Below, one piece after another: positions 1-12,309 of a stretch of DNA of 64,000 bases (position 1 is the first letter of the stretch; each line of letters starts with the position of its first letter). The stretch lies in contig CM041292.1 in assembly GCA_023052935.1 (NCBI GenBank), forward strand, positions 28,717,454-28,781,453. Direction: 5' to 3'. Origin of the DNA: Piezodorus guildinii (Eukaryota; Arthropoda; Insecta; Hemiptera; Pentatomidae). A program made the position numbers and the translations under genes. The notes under the pieces are model-generated. The model searched no databases and was not told where the DNA came from. It worked only from the letters and a program-made list of their open reading frames with translations.

Positions 1-583
1 TTTAGTGATATTTTCCATTAGGTTTCAAGGAGAAAAAAATAAGTCATGTCTACTCTTAGTATTCGAGAATTTGATATCTGTTTTGGATCCTAGACTTCAT
101 ATGGTTAAACCCAGTAGTAATGTGTAGAAAGACAATTTAGAATAATTACTGTTTAACCATTATGCCTACTATTTATAGCTGGGTAACACATAAGTTGAAG
201 CCATTAAAGAGCCTGATTCTAAATCTAGTTATATGATAATTTATGAAATAAAATGAAAAAGAACTTTTATTAGGGGATAGCCAGTACCCTAAGAATAATA
301 TACATAGACAATTTAAAATTCCTCTTCTGTCTTTAAAATTTTTATACCATTATCTTCTAAACCACTGTACGTATTTTTGAATGGTTTTTACAGTAATTTA
401 GGAAACGAATACTTTTTCATGAAACCAGATGTTTAACTGTAAAGTAAATAACATTCCTATGGAAACTTAATGTAATTTTAATAGTTCATTTGAAATATAA
501 TATAGTAATACACCGAATAAAATGGGAACTGTTGTCATTTTTGTAGTTCTTGTTATTTCGATGGCAATCAAGTTTTTTGTACT
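1..583. other. No recognised gene
   Basis: AT-rich sequence. No coding pattern, RNA gene or repeat recurring in this window was recognised before the family A copy that begins near 584. Confidence 0.5.
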
Positions 584-1385
584 TTCACTTACCTTATATG
601 AGATTTTACGTGAAAATTTTCGAGTTCCAGTTTTAAACAGAAATACACGTTTTAGGGTCCCCTGAGTCCAAATAACCAAGTCCCGCAAAAAGTTCTGTGT
701 GTGTGTGGTAACTCCCGGGCAAAAACGGTAAGTCCTACGAAACTGAAATTTCATATTTAAGACAAATATACGCCCAAGACGTTAAAAAACCTTTTTCATC
801 CAAATGAGCTGACCACAAGAGCCACTTTATACCATGTATTTTGCACCTTTTTTCGATTTTCTCAAAAACGGTTTCGACGATTATGATTAAACTCGCTATA
901 TCCAAGTAAAATTTAATGGGCTTTAATATCATGTAGGTTTCATTCTGATTAAAATGGTCTAACAGGGCTTAAATGCCGATATTTTCTTCCTCTAATTTTC
1001 TTCCTCTAAAGTACCTTTAATTTTGTTGATTCTATAAAAATAACTATATTATCTTGTTACCATTGATGAAAAACAGGTAAATATATAAATTGAATGAATT
1101 CGATACCCAATTAAAGGAGAAAACAGAAAAAATATTTTTATAATGTAACTTTTTGTTTTTGAACATAAGAACAGTAATATACATGTATGATATGCCGTTG
1201 AAAAGCTAAAGATTTTAGAAAAGATGTTATCTTATACTCAAGCTTTTAAAAGTTAATAGAGAGTGGTGAAAAGAAGATAAAACTAACTGATTATGTTAGA
1301 TAATAATACAATAGATTTATTAATAAAACAAATGTTTCTATATAAATTCGATTTAATTTATTCTTTAATATTTACACGTATTACT
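584..1385 (+). mobile_element. Family A repeat, copy 1
   Basis: Copy of a dispersed repeat seen about ten times in this window. Hallmarks in order are an end containing CTTTCACTTAC, a block around GATCGTGAAAATTTTCGA, a CCTGAGTCCAAATAACCAAG block, a GTGTGTGTGTGG run, CTCAAAAACGG, and AGGGCTTAAATGCCGATA. No transposase reading frame is visible, so it is probably a non-autonomous element; the class is not known. Exact borders are uncertain because copy 2 follows directly. Confidence 0.6.
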
Positions 1386-1803
1386 TTCACTTACTATATA
1401 TAGTGAGGGAAAGTATTGCGATCGTTAAAATTATCGAATTCCAATTTTCAACGGAAATACACATTTTAGGGTTCCTGAGTCCAAAAAACCAAGTCCCACA
1501 AAAAGGAGTGTATGGTAACTCTCGGGCGGAAACGGTAAGTCCTATCAAATTTAATTTCATATTTAAGACAACTTTACGCCCGAGACGTTACAAAACTTTT
1601 TTCATCAAAATGAGCATACCTGAAGAAAAGAAGATAAAACTAATTTATTATTTTAGATAATAATATAATAGATTTTTTAATAAAACACATGTTTCTATAT
1701 AAATTCGATTTAATTAATTCTTTGATAGTTTCACATATATTTATCTCTAACCGTATTTGAAAATTCTTACATTGATTTTAAAAATGGAGGTAAGTGAAAG
1801 TCG
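1386..1803 (+). mobile_element. Family A repeat, copy 2 (internally deleted)
   Basis: Begins with CTTTCACTTACTATATATAG and ends with GGTAAGTGAAAG near 1800, so both ends carry the same terminal motif in inverted orientation. The middle part present in copy 1 (the CTCAAAAACGG and GGGCTTAAATGCC blocks) is missing. It lies directly behind copy 1 in the same orientation. Confidence 0.6.
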
Positions 1804-2033
1804 AGTGTTGCCACAAAGCACAAATCTGTAAGTCCAGATAGGCCTTATGATGGTGATATACCTAGATGACCCTTTTGTAGATAACTGGAAGGTTAGAGCG
1901 TCTGTTCAGTAAGTGTTGAAGTAAGCGAAAGCGACGGGAAGTTTCTTGTCAGTTCAGTCTTGTGTGCGGATTCCATGTTCGACGTTTGTCAAGAAGGAGT
2001 CATAGACATCGAATTTGTTCAACCGGTACAAGC

Positions 2034-2250
2034 TTAAGTAAGTATATTATTAAAGAACACTGTAGGGCAAGATTTCATATGACGAAGGGTAAAGGCTGTT
2101 TGGTGAGATTTGTCAGAATTTATTTTAATTCTCCAATCCTGACACCATACCTCAAAGTCTCTGATGTGGGATGGAATAGTTTGAGAGGCTATAGATGGAT
2201 CCTTATTGACTAATAACACACAAGTGTCATCAGCATAAGTATGTTATTAA
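2034..2250 (-). pseudogene. LINE reverse-transcriptase fragment (Jockey-like)
   Basis: On the minus strand about 70 codons read through the catalytic YADD motif (near 2235-2246) into a segment typical of Jockey/R1-type reverse transcriptases: a tryptophan-rich WCQDWRIKINSDKS followed by a hydrophobic stretch. A stop codon then follows and the downstream sequence does not continue in frame. There is no start codon, upstream domain, endonuclease or RNase H. This is a fossil fragment of a non-LTR retrotransposon. The clade is inferred from the motif pattern only. Confidence 0.6.
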
Positions 2251-2259
2251 ACGATCAGT

Positions 2260-3085
2260 TTGAATATGTTAATCTAACTGTATTAAAATATTCAACCATT
2301 TTCCTAATGAATATCAATTTACCTGTACATTTTAAATGACTGCTACCCTCTACCTCTACTAGCCAATCACTATAGTATTAAGAAGGCATACAATTTCAGC
2401 AAGTTTTGAAGAAGTATTGAAGTAATGGAGGAGGAAGTAGTAAAAGAAAAACATGTCATTTCTAAGCTATTCCCTTACATTTCGAAAATAATGTTTTTCC
2501 AAAAAAAATAAGAAAAAGAAAAATAAACAAAATTTTCATACAAACGAAATTTTGTAATTTCAATATTTTTTATTATTAAGGGATAATACAATCTGCCACC
2601 TTCTGGGGCAATAGGTATTACAGTTAAAAGAAATCATTCGTCCCATATGTACATTGTAAATAAACTAAAAAAAAGACGAAAAAATTCAAATCACCCACTG
2701 TGGGGTATGCAGAATCGATCACTTTTTTTTTTCTTTGATTTCTTGCATTTCCTCCAATATTACTTATTCTCTGCAATGTAAACTGTTTCATCGACCAATC
2801 TGCCTCAATGTTAGAGTATGGTGTAATTAAACTTTTGCCCGATTGCAGTGTGTGACATAAGATTGAACCATAAAATAAATTAGAAAAGGAGTAAATTGGG
2901 ATTACCCAAAATGAATAAAAGGTAAACAAATGAACATCAAAACAAACCATTTGATATATTTAAAAAGAAAACATGAGGTTACAAAACAGATTGAAAATAA
3001 ACTGTTTGTATATCTGATGAGGAAGATGGTTGGGGGTGCGGTCATAAATTAAAAACACACATTTAAAATAAGTGTTATTTTAATT
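2260..3085. other. No recognised gene
   Basis: AT-rich, with only short spurious open frames of about 100 codons or less and no recognised motif. Confidence 0.5.
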
Positions 3086-3090
3086 ATGTT

Positions 3091-3127
3091 CCGACGTTTC
3101 GGCCTACAATGTGGGCCTTCATCAGGG
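3091..3127 (-). ncRNA. Small hammerhead-ribozyme motif (Penelope type), isolated
   Basis: Read on the minus strand this contains CTGATGA, then a GGCC/GGCC stem with a 9-nt loop, then GAAA, and finally CGTC as the presumed cleavage triplet. These are the conserved core boxes of a type I hammerhead with an extremely short helix III. This is the small form known from Penelope-like retroelements, which is reported to act as dimers. An extra A lies between CTGATGA and the stem. No Penelope coding sequence was found beside it, so it is probably the remnant of a non-autonomous or decayed element. Confidence 0.65.
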
Positions 3128-3129
3128 CT

Positions 3130-5260
3130 AAAAGAAACAAGATAACAACCAATGTAATTATAGACTTAATAATGCGTTAGGTATATAATAATAATATGAC
3201 AGTAATAAATTATAGGAACATAAATAATATTAAATGTAAAATGATAATAAGATGACAATTATAAAGTATGGAAATAAGGTGACAGTTATAAAGTATGGAA
3301 ATAAACAAAATTAAGATGATAGTTATAAGGTACGGAAGTAAACATAATTGAGATGATAATATTGTAATAAGAATATATAAAGAGAGACTAAGTAAATGAA
3401 AAAAATGATAAAGGAAAAATATGTGAACAATTAAAATTTTAAATATTAACAATTTTGAGTTGATATATGACGGTAATATATTAAAAACATAGTTAAGAGT
3501 ATAGGTAATATATAAAAGAAAAAAAAATAGTCATTACAAAAGAGAAACAGTATGAATAAAAAATAATTTAAATTTTAAAATAATGTAATATTAAACTAAT
3601 AATTATATGTTAGGATATGTAACGGAGAAAGATATGAGTATGGAAAGGGGGAGAAAGAAATGGGCGATGAAAAAAGACCCTTATCAATAAGAAAAAAAAT
3701 ACATACGTGACTCGACGTGAAGGCGTTGCCTAAAGGAGTGATGTTTCCCAGTTTAGAAAACGCTCATTGCGTGGAACGGAAAATATGAGAACTAGAATGT
3801 CCGTTAGAAAAATTCCAAGAAGCTAAGTTATGTTTACTGATTCGATTGTTAAATAATAGCCAAAAGTTATTACTTGAGAGTACTTGAGTTATTACTTAAG
3901 AGTATTTGATAAAATTGTAAGAAATAGTGACGAGGTAAAGATTAAAAGATTTTAAGTAATAACGGATGACGATGATAAATGATGATAAGGTAATAACGAA
4001 TGACGATAAGGAGCTGTCGAAGGAAACGATAAATAAACAGTAATCTAGTAGGTAAACAAATAAATAAAAGGGGAGTACAAAAATTAAATAAATATATAAA
4101 TAAAAATTGATAATAAATAAATACAAATAAAATTAAGAAGAGATGATCAGAGTTTGTGTATCTGTGGTGGTCGTGAAAAACTGGATAACCCGATTTATAT
4201 CCAAAATGAGTTAACTCTACGTATCGCTGCCTCACACCGTCTCTCATGTCGTGTTAAATTAGTTAAAGAAATTTCAGGTGGAAAGAAAGCTGTGTATTAT
4301 AACTCTATTTTGGGTATTATGTAAAGTTTAAGTCGCTCACCTGTAAAATCAAAGATTTTGACTTAACCGCTTATTTACGACCGCCACAGATATGTTTATA
4401 GGAATCTACTTTATTTTATCGAGAAATCAATATAATTAAGTAAGTATAAATAAAAATAGAATATTATAAATCAAAGTAGATCATAGTAGTAGGACAAAAT
4501 AATTAAATGTCTACTGAAAATGAAATTTTAAATAAAAACTTAAAACTAACAAAATTGTATAACTACTTCATAGATGAGAAAAATAACAAACATGTATAGG
4601 ATAGATACAAAAAGGTACTTAAGAGCTCATTTTAATTCCGAATGGAAATACTCGAAGAGTGCAAAAGAAGATAAAATATTCCTTAAGAAATATTAGAAAT
4701 GTAGACCCTCAGGTACATGTGCTCGTAGAGAGCGTCGATAGACACTAAATAATCTGTAAGGAATATTATGAATGGAGACCGTCGGGCACTCCTGTGTGTG
4801 TGTGGGCACTTCAAAAGCAACCCGCGAGAAAGATAAGCCGGCGTATTGCTGAATACGTAAATAAACTAATAATATTTCGATACAAAGATACCGCCGGCTT
4901 CCTTTCTCCAAAGCAAAATATTTAAAGTAAGACATTTTAACGATAGAATTAATAATTAATAAAAAGGTCTAAATTTAAAAGGAAGTGTATGCATAATAAA
5001 AAAATACTAAATTTTAAAGAATAGAGTTATTATAATGCAAAAGAATGAAAAATGTTTAATATAGAACAACAATTATGTAAATGTAGTAACAAAGAACCAC
5101 CTTATACAAAATAGAACATAGGACATATATGTATGTAAAGTAATGATAAAATATTTTACACGTTCGGGCCCGATCATTTTCTGCACCTCTGGTACTACTG
5201 TTTCTCTTCTATGTTTTTGTTTTCTTTAATCTTATACTTTCTCATATTTTTATTTTTATT
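3130..5260. other. No recognised gene
   Basis: Very AT-rich, with many short purine-rich degenerate repeats (3200-4130). A less AT-rich patch at 3650-3860 and an imperfect hairpin at 4828-4910 (arms around GCCGGCG / CGCCGGC) are visible. No coding pattern was recognised. Confidence 0.4.
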
Positions 5261-5261
5261 G

Positions 5262-5745
5262 ACCTATATATGTATAGGAAGAGAAAGTATTCCGATCTTG
5301 AAATGATGAAAATTTTCGAATTCAAGTTCTCGAGAAACATGTCTTAGGGTCCCCTGATTAGAAATTGACTAAATCCCGCAAAATGGTCTGTGTGTGAAGT
5401 AAGATTGCACGAAAACGGCATATTGAATGAAACTGAAATTTCATGTTAAAGACAAACTATACACCTGAGATGATACAGCAACTTTTTCATAAAAATTAGC
5501 TGACCGGAAGTGCTACTTAATACCGTGCATTTCGCGCATTTTTCTGCGAAAACACCTCCAAATATTTCAGTTAAATTTGGTTTACCGATGTAGAATTTAA
5601 TTGGCTTTAATATGATATAAGTTTCATTTTTATTTAAATAGTCCGACTGGGCTTAAATGCCGATATTTTTTTTTAATAGTCTTTCTCTGAAGTACCTTGG
5701 TTTTGTAGATTCAAAAAAATCAAACATATAATTTTATGAGTTTTT
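5262..5745 (+). mobile_element. Family A repeat, copy 3 (partial)
   Basis: Shows the family A block order (GAAAGTATTCCGATC, GGGTCCCCTGA, GAAACTGAAATTTCAT, GGGCTTAAATGCCGATA) with many substitutions. The distal end with the GGTAAGTGAAAG motif is missing. Confidence 0.6.
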
Positions 5746-7017
5746 GTATGTACGATATGAATGGATTCGATTTCTATAAGAACATAAGAGCACAAAGAAA
5801 TTGTTTATGCGATTTTTGTGTTTTTGAAAATAGGCACATTATCAAAGCCGAGAACAAGCACCAAGTCCTATGCCACATTAAACAGTATTAATTTCATACA
5901 ATAGCCATTTCCTCTAACTTTAAGATTTTGTGTGAAGAAATTTATAAATTATTCCAGTAAAATTCATTAGCAAAAATTATTCAATGGCAATAAATTATTC
6001 TTGAAATCGATAAGAACAGACTTCAATACATGAATGATTTTGGTTTAATAAGTAAAAGCTGTAAATATTGATTCTTACAATGTCAATATTCTTGCTACCT
6101 TAAAATATGACACATCGTTCAGCATAGGGCTATTACATATTACAGGTTAAAATTTCCTTCATAATTAAGAGTGCATCTATATATATATATATATATATAT
6201 ATATGTTAATAAGAAGAAACTGATTCATGACTACTACCATAGTAATGTTACAAAATATAACAATGATGAGTACATAAGAAGATTTATATTCGATTTACAA
6301 ATCCATGCAAAAATGAGAAACAGATCTTATTCCAATCAATAAATCAAGTAAGATGTCTTATTCTAGGGGAAAAAAAGTGAGGATGACATTTATAATATAA
6401 TATAAAATAAAATAAAATTGAGTTGATAAAGATTATCCATTATGCCGTATATATCTTTACAATTATAGTAAATGTATTTGCTGTAACTGGATGGTAGATT
6501 TTATTGTGTGAATCTATAGCTTTTAAAGAAACTATTAAGTTTTAAAATATATTTCTATGTCATAATGCCCTATAACTCCTACCCTACCTCTATGAAGTCA
6601 TTAAATGTATTTAAAAACAATTTCAAACGAGTATTTAAAATCATTGAAACTGGTTGAGTTTTCCCCAAGAGCGGACTTTACTTGACATACCTTCTGTCAG
6701 TGTACCTTCATATGCAGTACTGGTATGGTTTCATAAACGATTTTTTTTAATGCTCCCTACTTCGCTTTTGTTTTTTTAAAATTTTATAAGGGAATTTTAT
6801 CTGGCCAGAGAGGGAGATGAGCAGGGAATCAATATAATCGACATCAAAACGCGAATTCGTAATTATTTTATCTTCTCTAACTTCGGCTATTAGGTTACGG
6901 CTCGCTTGAAAACAACGTCTTGATGATCAAAGATTCATTATGATAGTCAGAGAGACGGCCTAATATTTTTCAAGTATATTTTTAAGTGGACGGCCAAAAT
7001 ATATTTCAAGTGTAGTA
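5746..7017. other. No recognised gene; TA microsatellite
   Basis: A (TA)n run lies near 6178-6204. The rest is AT-rich with no coding signal recognised. Confidence 0.45.
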
Positions 7018-7195
7018 AAAGTCCTTGGCTACGCCGCCCTTGGAAGAAAACATAAATCGGTGGTCCTGAACCTTCGCGATTTAAGGTGCTTTATATAGAT
7101 CTCTATCCTAATTAGACCTTGAAAAGAAAAATGTATACTCACACTGTAGCGTCGTCCCAATTAGCAATAGAAGTATCAAAAGACGTTAAATAAAA
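7018..7195 (+). mobile_element. SINE-1 tail copy
   Basis: Shares the ordered blocks CCTTGGCTACGCCG, ATCCTAATTAGACC, ACTGTAGCGTCGTCC and GACGTTAAATAAA with copies at 12045-12288, 36046-36130, 47680-47830 and 48236-48490. It ends in an A-rich tail. The tRNA-like head recognisable in the 48.2-kb copy is not preserved here. Confidence 0.6.
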
Positions 7196-7299
7196 AACTA
7201 TCTATCTTCTTGACCATTCCAGGTGCTGATCAATGGAAGTTCAAAAAGTATTGCATTAAGAACAAGAAAATAAAATATTACAATAATATTACCGAAGAA

Positions 7300-8090
7300 C
7301 TACCAACATTTTTTTTTGTTTATTATTTTCAATAATAAACCTTTGTAGTCGACCAAACAAACAAACTAATATTACCTCTGCTCAAAATTTGAGGGCTTAC
7401 GTTTCAAGATCCGAAGAACGAATAAAAAAAAATCCGTTTGTCCGTCTTCCGCCGTAAGCCGTTCCCCGTTCGCGGCATATCTCCGAAACTACTGGACCAA
7501 TTTTGTTGAAATTCACCACAAAAATACTAGTCCATTCAACGATGAACCTAACACCTAGACTTTGATATGAGCTGGCTTGTTTTCAAATGGCGGCCGATTA
7601 AAAGGGTTTTATTCAACAACTCAGTTATTTTTGACGAAAGAGAAAAGTATGTATAGAGTTTTAGAATCAGTAAAGCGCGACAAACAGAAGAAAAAAAAAA
7701 AAAAAGGAAAATTAAAAATAATTGAATACTTGCCTATATACATGCTTGTACCTACGTTATTTTCGAAGATAGAAATAAAATTAATTATTGTTTATTAACC
7801 AAAAAACCACAAATAATTATATAAAAGAGAAGAAAGAAAAGAAAAAAATTGGGAAATTGAAATCTCGCTTATAAATACACTTGTAACTACGTTATTTTCG
7901 AAGATAGGAATAAAAATATTAATTTTTAATGATTATATAAAAGAGAAAAAAGAAAAGGAAAAAAATTGATATTATTTACATAAATACGCTTATAACTCAG
8001 TTATTTTTGAAGATAGAGAAAAGTGTATATAGAATTTTAGAATTAGTGAAGCGCGATAAACAATGAAAAAAAAAAGTATTACATGTCAAT
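7300..8090 (+). repeat. Family B repeat, copy 1
   Basis: Contains GAGGGCTTACGTTTCAAGAT, a CCGTTTGTCCGTC block, GGCGGCCGATTAAAAG, and several repeats of a CAGTTATTTTTGAAGATAGA-type unit (near 7620, 7890 and 8000). The same order occurs at 21050-21870 (inverted), 29205-29560 and in the 40.7-43.0 kb palindrome. No protein-coding potential is visible and the class is unknown. Confidence 0.55.
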
Positions 8091-8818
8091 AATACAATGA
8101 AAATGAATAGAAACTTTATTAGCATCGAAACAATCATCTTGAACTAATGATTTACGTTTTACACTCGGTAACGACAAACTAAACTTTGCCATTCACAAGT
8201 AGATAGCAAATCAGGGTTCCAGTAGATCCCAGTGCTATTTTTCAAAAAATATTCGGATCAAATGAAAAAAGAATCATTGAATTTGGTTAACAACTAGCTT
8301 AGATATTGCGTTTTGAAATCAGTGGTAGCGTTATGATATAATGCTTTGAATAAGTGCTTTTCATATTACTTAATTGCCAATCAACAGCTTTATAAACAGT
8401 TATACCCCAATATTGTTATTTGGAAATAATGATTAATAATTTGCAGCGTTTTGTTCTATTGTATTCCAACAGAAAAAATTTGGAAACTAGTTCGAACAGG
8501 CAGACATTAAATTTTACGACATAAACGCATCAAAATAAGGGTCTATTGCATAATTTTAAGAAAAATGAATGAATGAATGTATGAAAAATAACGTTATTTT
8601 AAGACTAGGTCCCTTAAGAATAACATACAAAAAATAGGAACTATAAATAAGGATCCGTAACTGGCCAAAGAACACATACAAAAAAAAAACTAATAATATT
8701 AATGATTACAATAAATATTTACAATTATTTTAAATGATAAAAAGAGAAAAAAATATGAAAAATTACAAAAATGTTTAAATGTAATATATGATTAACAAAC
8801 CAAAAAAACATTAGAATA
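8090..8818. other. No recognised gene
   Basis: AT-rich with no recognised feature. Confidence 0.45.
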
Positions 8819-8819
8819 A

Positions 8820-9080
8820 TTATTTATTTTTTTTATTTATTTTCTATTCCGCATCTACCCTTTCGGGTCATTAGCGGGTCTTGATTCTACGTTTATATTG
8901 AGTTTAAAAGACCAATGTCTCTAAGAAACTCAAAAAGTCTTAGAATTATGTCTTCATCATTTCCTAATGCTTCTTTTAAGCTTAAAGGTATGTTATGTCT
9001 TGTTCTGGTGTCAGTGTACAGTGTGCATGATGTTACAATGTGTTTTATGGTCAGTGTTGTGTTACATGTATCACAGAATG
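8820..9080 (-). pseudogene. LINE 3' end fragment (zinc-knuckle tail)
   Basis: The minus strand encodes the last roughly 65 residues of a Jockey-like non-LTR retrotransposon ORF2: a [17 protein letters not shown] finger, a short tail and a stop. It is followed by a 3' UTR (CCCGAAAGGGTAGATGCGGA) and an A-rich tail. This is the region C-terminal to RNase H in such elements. The copy starts at TGGATCCGCC, the same base at which the related copy at 38868 starts. The fragment cannot be functional on its own. Confidence 0.7.
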
Positions 9081-9203
9081 GCGGATCCATAATTAAAAAT
9101 AGAAATAAAAATCAACTTTACTACCATTTATGTTATGAAGTTTAGAAATTTCTTTATCATTTTAAGCGCTATACTGAAATGCAAAATTCACAGTACAAAT
9201 ATA

Positions 9204-11339
9204 TAGCATTTCCAAGTCAATTGTAACCTTTTTCAAGTCAAATGTAACTTTTTCCAAGTCAAATGTAACCTTTTCCAAGTCAAATGTAACCCTTTCCATT
9301 TCAAATGTAACCCTTTCCAAGTCAAATATAACCATTTCCATTTCAAATGTCACCTTTTCCATTTCAAATGTTACCTTTTCCAAGTCAAATGTTACCTTTT
9401 TCTTCACTTCTAGCCTTAAGTATTCCGTTTTATTTATTTATTTATTGAAAAATAATTAGTTCAATTAAAATTATGACTTTTTAAATAATTTTGGCATATC
9501 ATATCACTGTTTTTTTGTTTTTTTTAGATATTTGATATCAAGTTCTGTTTTTTACGACCTAATATTTTAAAATATATTTAGTTTTAAAATAGTTGTAGAT
9601 TTTGAATTTTTAGAGGGGAGGGATAGTTTTTGGGAATAATTAATGTGTTTTCGGGTATTATAATTACGTTTTTCGAGATGTATTTTTTATCGCTAGCGTG
9701 CATATTAACTCGCATTTACTTTTAATGTTTTTTATTCATATAGAGATTAATTGATGTGTTTTCGGGTATTATAATTACGATTTTTGAGCTCTATCTTTTA
9801 TCGCTCATACGTATTTCAACTCGCATTTACTTTTAATGTTTTTTATTGATGTAAGGATTAATTAATGTGCTTTCGGGTGGTTATGATTACGTTTTTTGAG
9901 CTTTATCTTTTATCTCTCATGCGTATTTCAACTTGCATTTACTTTTAATGTTTTTTATTGATATAAGGATGCATTATCGTGCATTCGGGTGGTTATGATT
10001 ACGTTTTTCGAACTGTATTTTTTATCGCTCATGGGTATTTCAACTCCCATTTACTTTTTATGTTTTTTATTGATATAGGGATTAATTAAAGTGCTTTCGG
10101 GTGGTTATGATTACGTATTTTGAGCTCTATCTTTTATAGCTTATGGGTATTTCAACTCGCATTTACTTTTAATGTTTTTTATTGATATAAGGATGAATTA
10201 TCGTGCATTCGGGTGTTTATGATTACGTTTTTTGAGCTCTATCTTTTATCGCCCGCGTGCATATTAACTCGCATTTATTTTTAATGATTTTTATTGATAT
10301 AGGGATTAATTAATGTGCTTTCGGGTGGTTATGATTACGTTTTTCGAGCTGTATTTTTTATCGCTCATGGGTATTTCAACTCGTATTTACTTTTTTCTGT
10401 TTTTTATTGATATAGGGATTAATTATTGTGCTTTCGGGTGGTTATGATTAAGTTTTTGATTGATATTTGGATTGATCTTTTTGTTTTTAGTTCCCATTAT
10501 AAACGTTGCTGGAATATACATCATTTAGCTGTTTTATTTATTTATCTTAATCATAACCACCCGAAAGCACAATAATTAATCCCTATATCAATAAAAAACA
10601 GAAAAAAGTAAATACGAGTTGAAATACCCATGAGCGATAAAAAATACAGCTCGAAAAACGTAATCATAACCACCCGAAAGCACATTAATTAATCCCTACA
10701 TCAATAAAAAACATAAAAAGTAAATGCGAGTTGAAATACCCATGAGCTATAAAAAATACAGTTCGAAAAACGTATTCATAACCACCTGAATGCACAATAA
10801 TTCATCCCTATATCAATAAAAAACATTAAAAGTAAATGCAAGTTTAAATACGCATGAGCGATAAAAAATACATCTCGAAAAACGTAATTATAATACCCGA
10901 AAATACATTAATTATTCCCAAAAACTATCCCTCCCCTCTAAAAATTCAAAATCAACAACTATTTTAAAACTAAATATTTTTTAAAATATTAGATCGTAAA
11001 AAACAGAACTTGATATCAAATATCTAAAAAAAACAGTGATATGATATGCCAAAATTATTAAAAAAGTCATAATGTTAATTGAACTAATTATTTTTCAATA
11101 AATAAATAAATAAAACGGAATATTTAAGGCTAGAAGTGAAGAAAAAGGTGACATTTGACTTGGAAAAGGTAACATTTGAAATGGAAAAGGTGACATTTGA
11201 AATGGAAATGGTTACATTTGACTTGGAAAGGGTTACATTTGAAATGGAAAGGGTTTCATTTGACTTGGAAAAGGTTACATTTGACTTGGAAAAAGTTACA
11301 TTTGACTTGGAAAAGGTTACAATTGACTTGGAAATGCTA
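9204..11339. mobile_element. Foldback element FB-1
   Basis: A 2.1-kb inverted-repeat element bounded by TAGCATTTCCAAG and its reverse complement, with TA dinucleotides on both sides. From outside inwards each arm has about nine or ten 21-bp minisatellite units (9204-9398 and 11136-11339), a unique AT-rich linker, and subterminal tandem units of roughly 110 bp containing GTGCTTTCGGGTGGTTATGA. The loop lies near 10476-10540. The left arm has more subterminal units than the right. There is no transposase gene. The design matches foldback (FB/TU-type) transposons, moved in trans if mobile. A longer relative lies at 50084-53347. Confidence 0.7.
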
Positions 11340-11451
11340 TAAACTTCTAGGTCTTCAATTTTAAGGAAGAAGTTACTGTATCGTCCCTGTCTTAAATATA
11401 GAATTTCAGTTTTGTACGAATTAATTTCGGCTTGTCTGGCAACATACAAAG

Positions 11452-11575
11452 ACCTGTTTGTCGTACTTTATCAGTAAGGCTCAGGAGACCCGAAACGACA
11501 ATATTTCTGAAGAAGACACGAATTCCAAAATTTTCACGATCGCAATACCTTCCCTTACTGAATATTGCATAACTT
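11452..11575 (-). mobile_element. Family A repeat, end fragment
   Basis: Contains CACGATCGCAATACCTTCCC and the adjoining family A block in reverse orientation. It is only about 120 bp long. Confidence 0.5.
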
Positions 11576-11774
11576 TATATTTTATATATAGGTATGTGAA
11601 AGGAAAAAGTTCATCGTTATTATGAGTTTCTCGTTATTATGAGATTTAATAATATCCTACGAATTGAAGTAACGCATGTTTTAAAGCTGTTTTCATCTCG
11701 CAGTTCTCTTAACTATTGCTTACAAATAAAAAAATATTAAATTCATCTAGTATACAGGAGAAAAAATACAAAGA

Positions 11775-11888
11775 CGTATACCCAACCCAGGCAGCGATGG
11801 TTGGACGATGTAGAGGGAGGACTGTAGCGCCAATCACAGAATAAGTACTGTAGATGCAGAATTATGATTATTATTATTATTATTATTA
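11775..11888 (+). pseudogene. LINE 3' terminal fragment with (TTA)n tail
   Basis: In one frame it reads QPRQRWLDDVEGGL and then a stop. This resembles the R-R-W-D-D/E segment close to the C-terminus of the LINE found at 60167-61790. It is followed by the same kind of tail, a (TTA)n/(ATT)n run at 11868-11888. It is therefore a severely 5'-truncated copy of a related family. Confidence 0.55.
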
Positions 11889-12044
11889 CTTATCTCAATA
11901 TATGAATATATTGCTGGGCTAAATTAATGCAACATTTAATTTATCCTAGGATCACATTATTTTTTTAAGTTTATTAGATAAATAACGCAAAGAATGTCTA
12001 AGCCTATCGGGATGTTAATAACCACTAGTTTTATTTCGGTGCCC

Positions 12045-12288
12045 AAGGTTGCGGGATGAAACCTGCAGGTTTCCCTACTTTTTTTTTAATTGGAGTAAAA
12101 AATCCTTAGCTATGCCGTCCTTCGGAGAGGGCATAAAAAAGTGGCCCCGGGCCAGTGTGATAAAAGGTACTCGGGTTAAAGAACCCTATCCAAATTAAAC
12201 CTGGATAGGCAAAATGTAGGACTCTCAGAGTAGCATCGTCCGATTAGACACAGTTAGCATAAAGGGACGTTAAATAAATAAAGAAACA
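12045..12288 (+). mobile_element. SINE-1 copy
   Basis: Begins with a GC-rich piece resembling a decayed tRNA B box (GGTTGCGGGATGAAACCTGC). The SINE-1 body follows: CCTTAGCTATGCCGTCC, GTGGCCCCGGGCCAG, GGTACTCGGGTTAAAGAACC and GTAGCATCGTCCGATTAG. It ends GACGTTAAATAAATAAAG. It is a non-coding retroposon, presumably mobilised by a LINE with the same 3' end. Confidence 0.65.
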
Positions 12289-12309
12289 AACCACTAGTTT
12301 TATCTGAGA

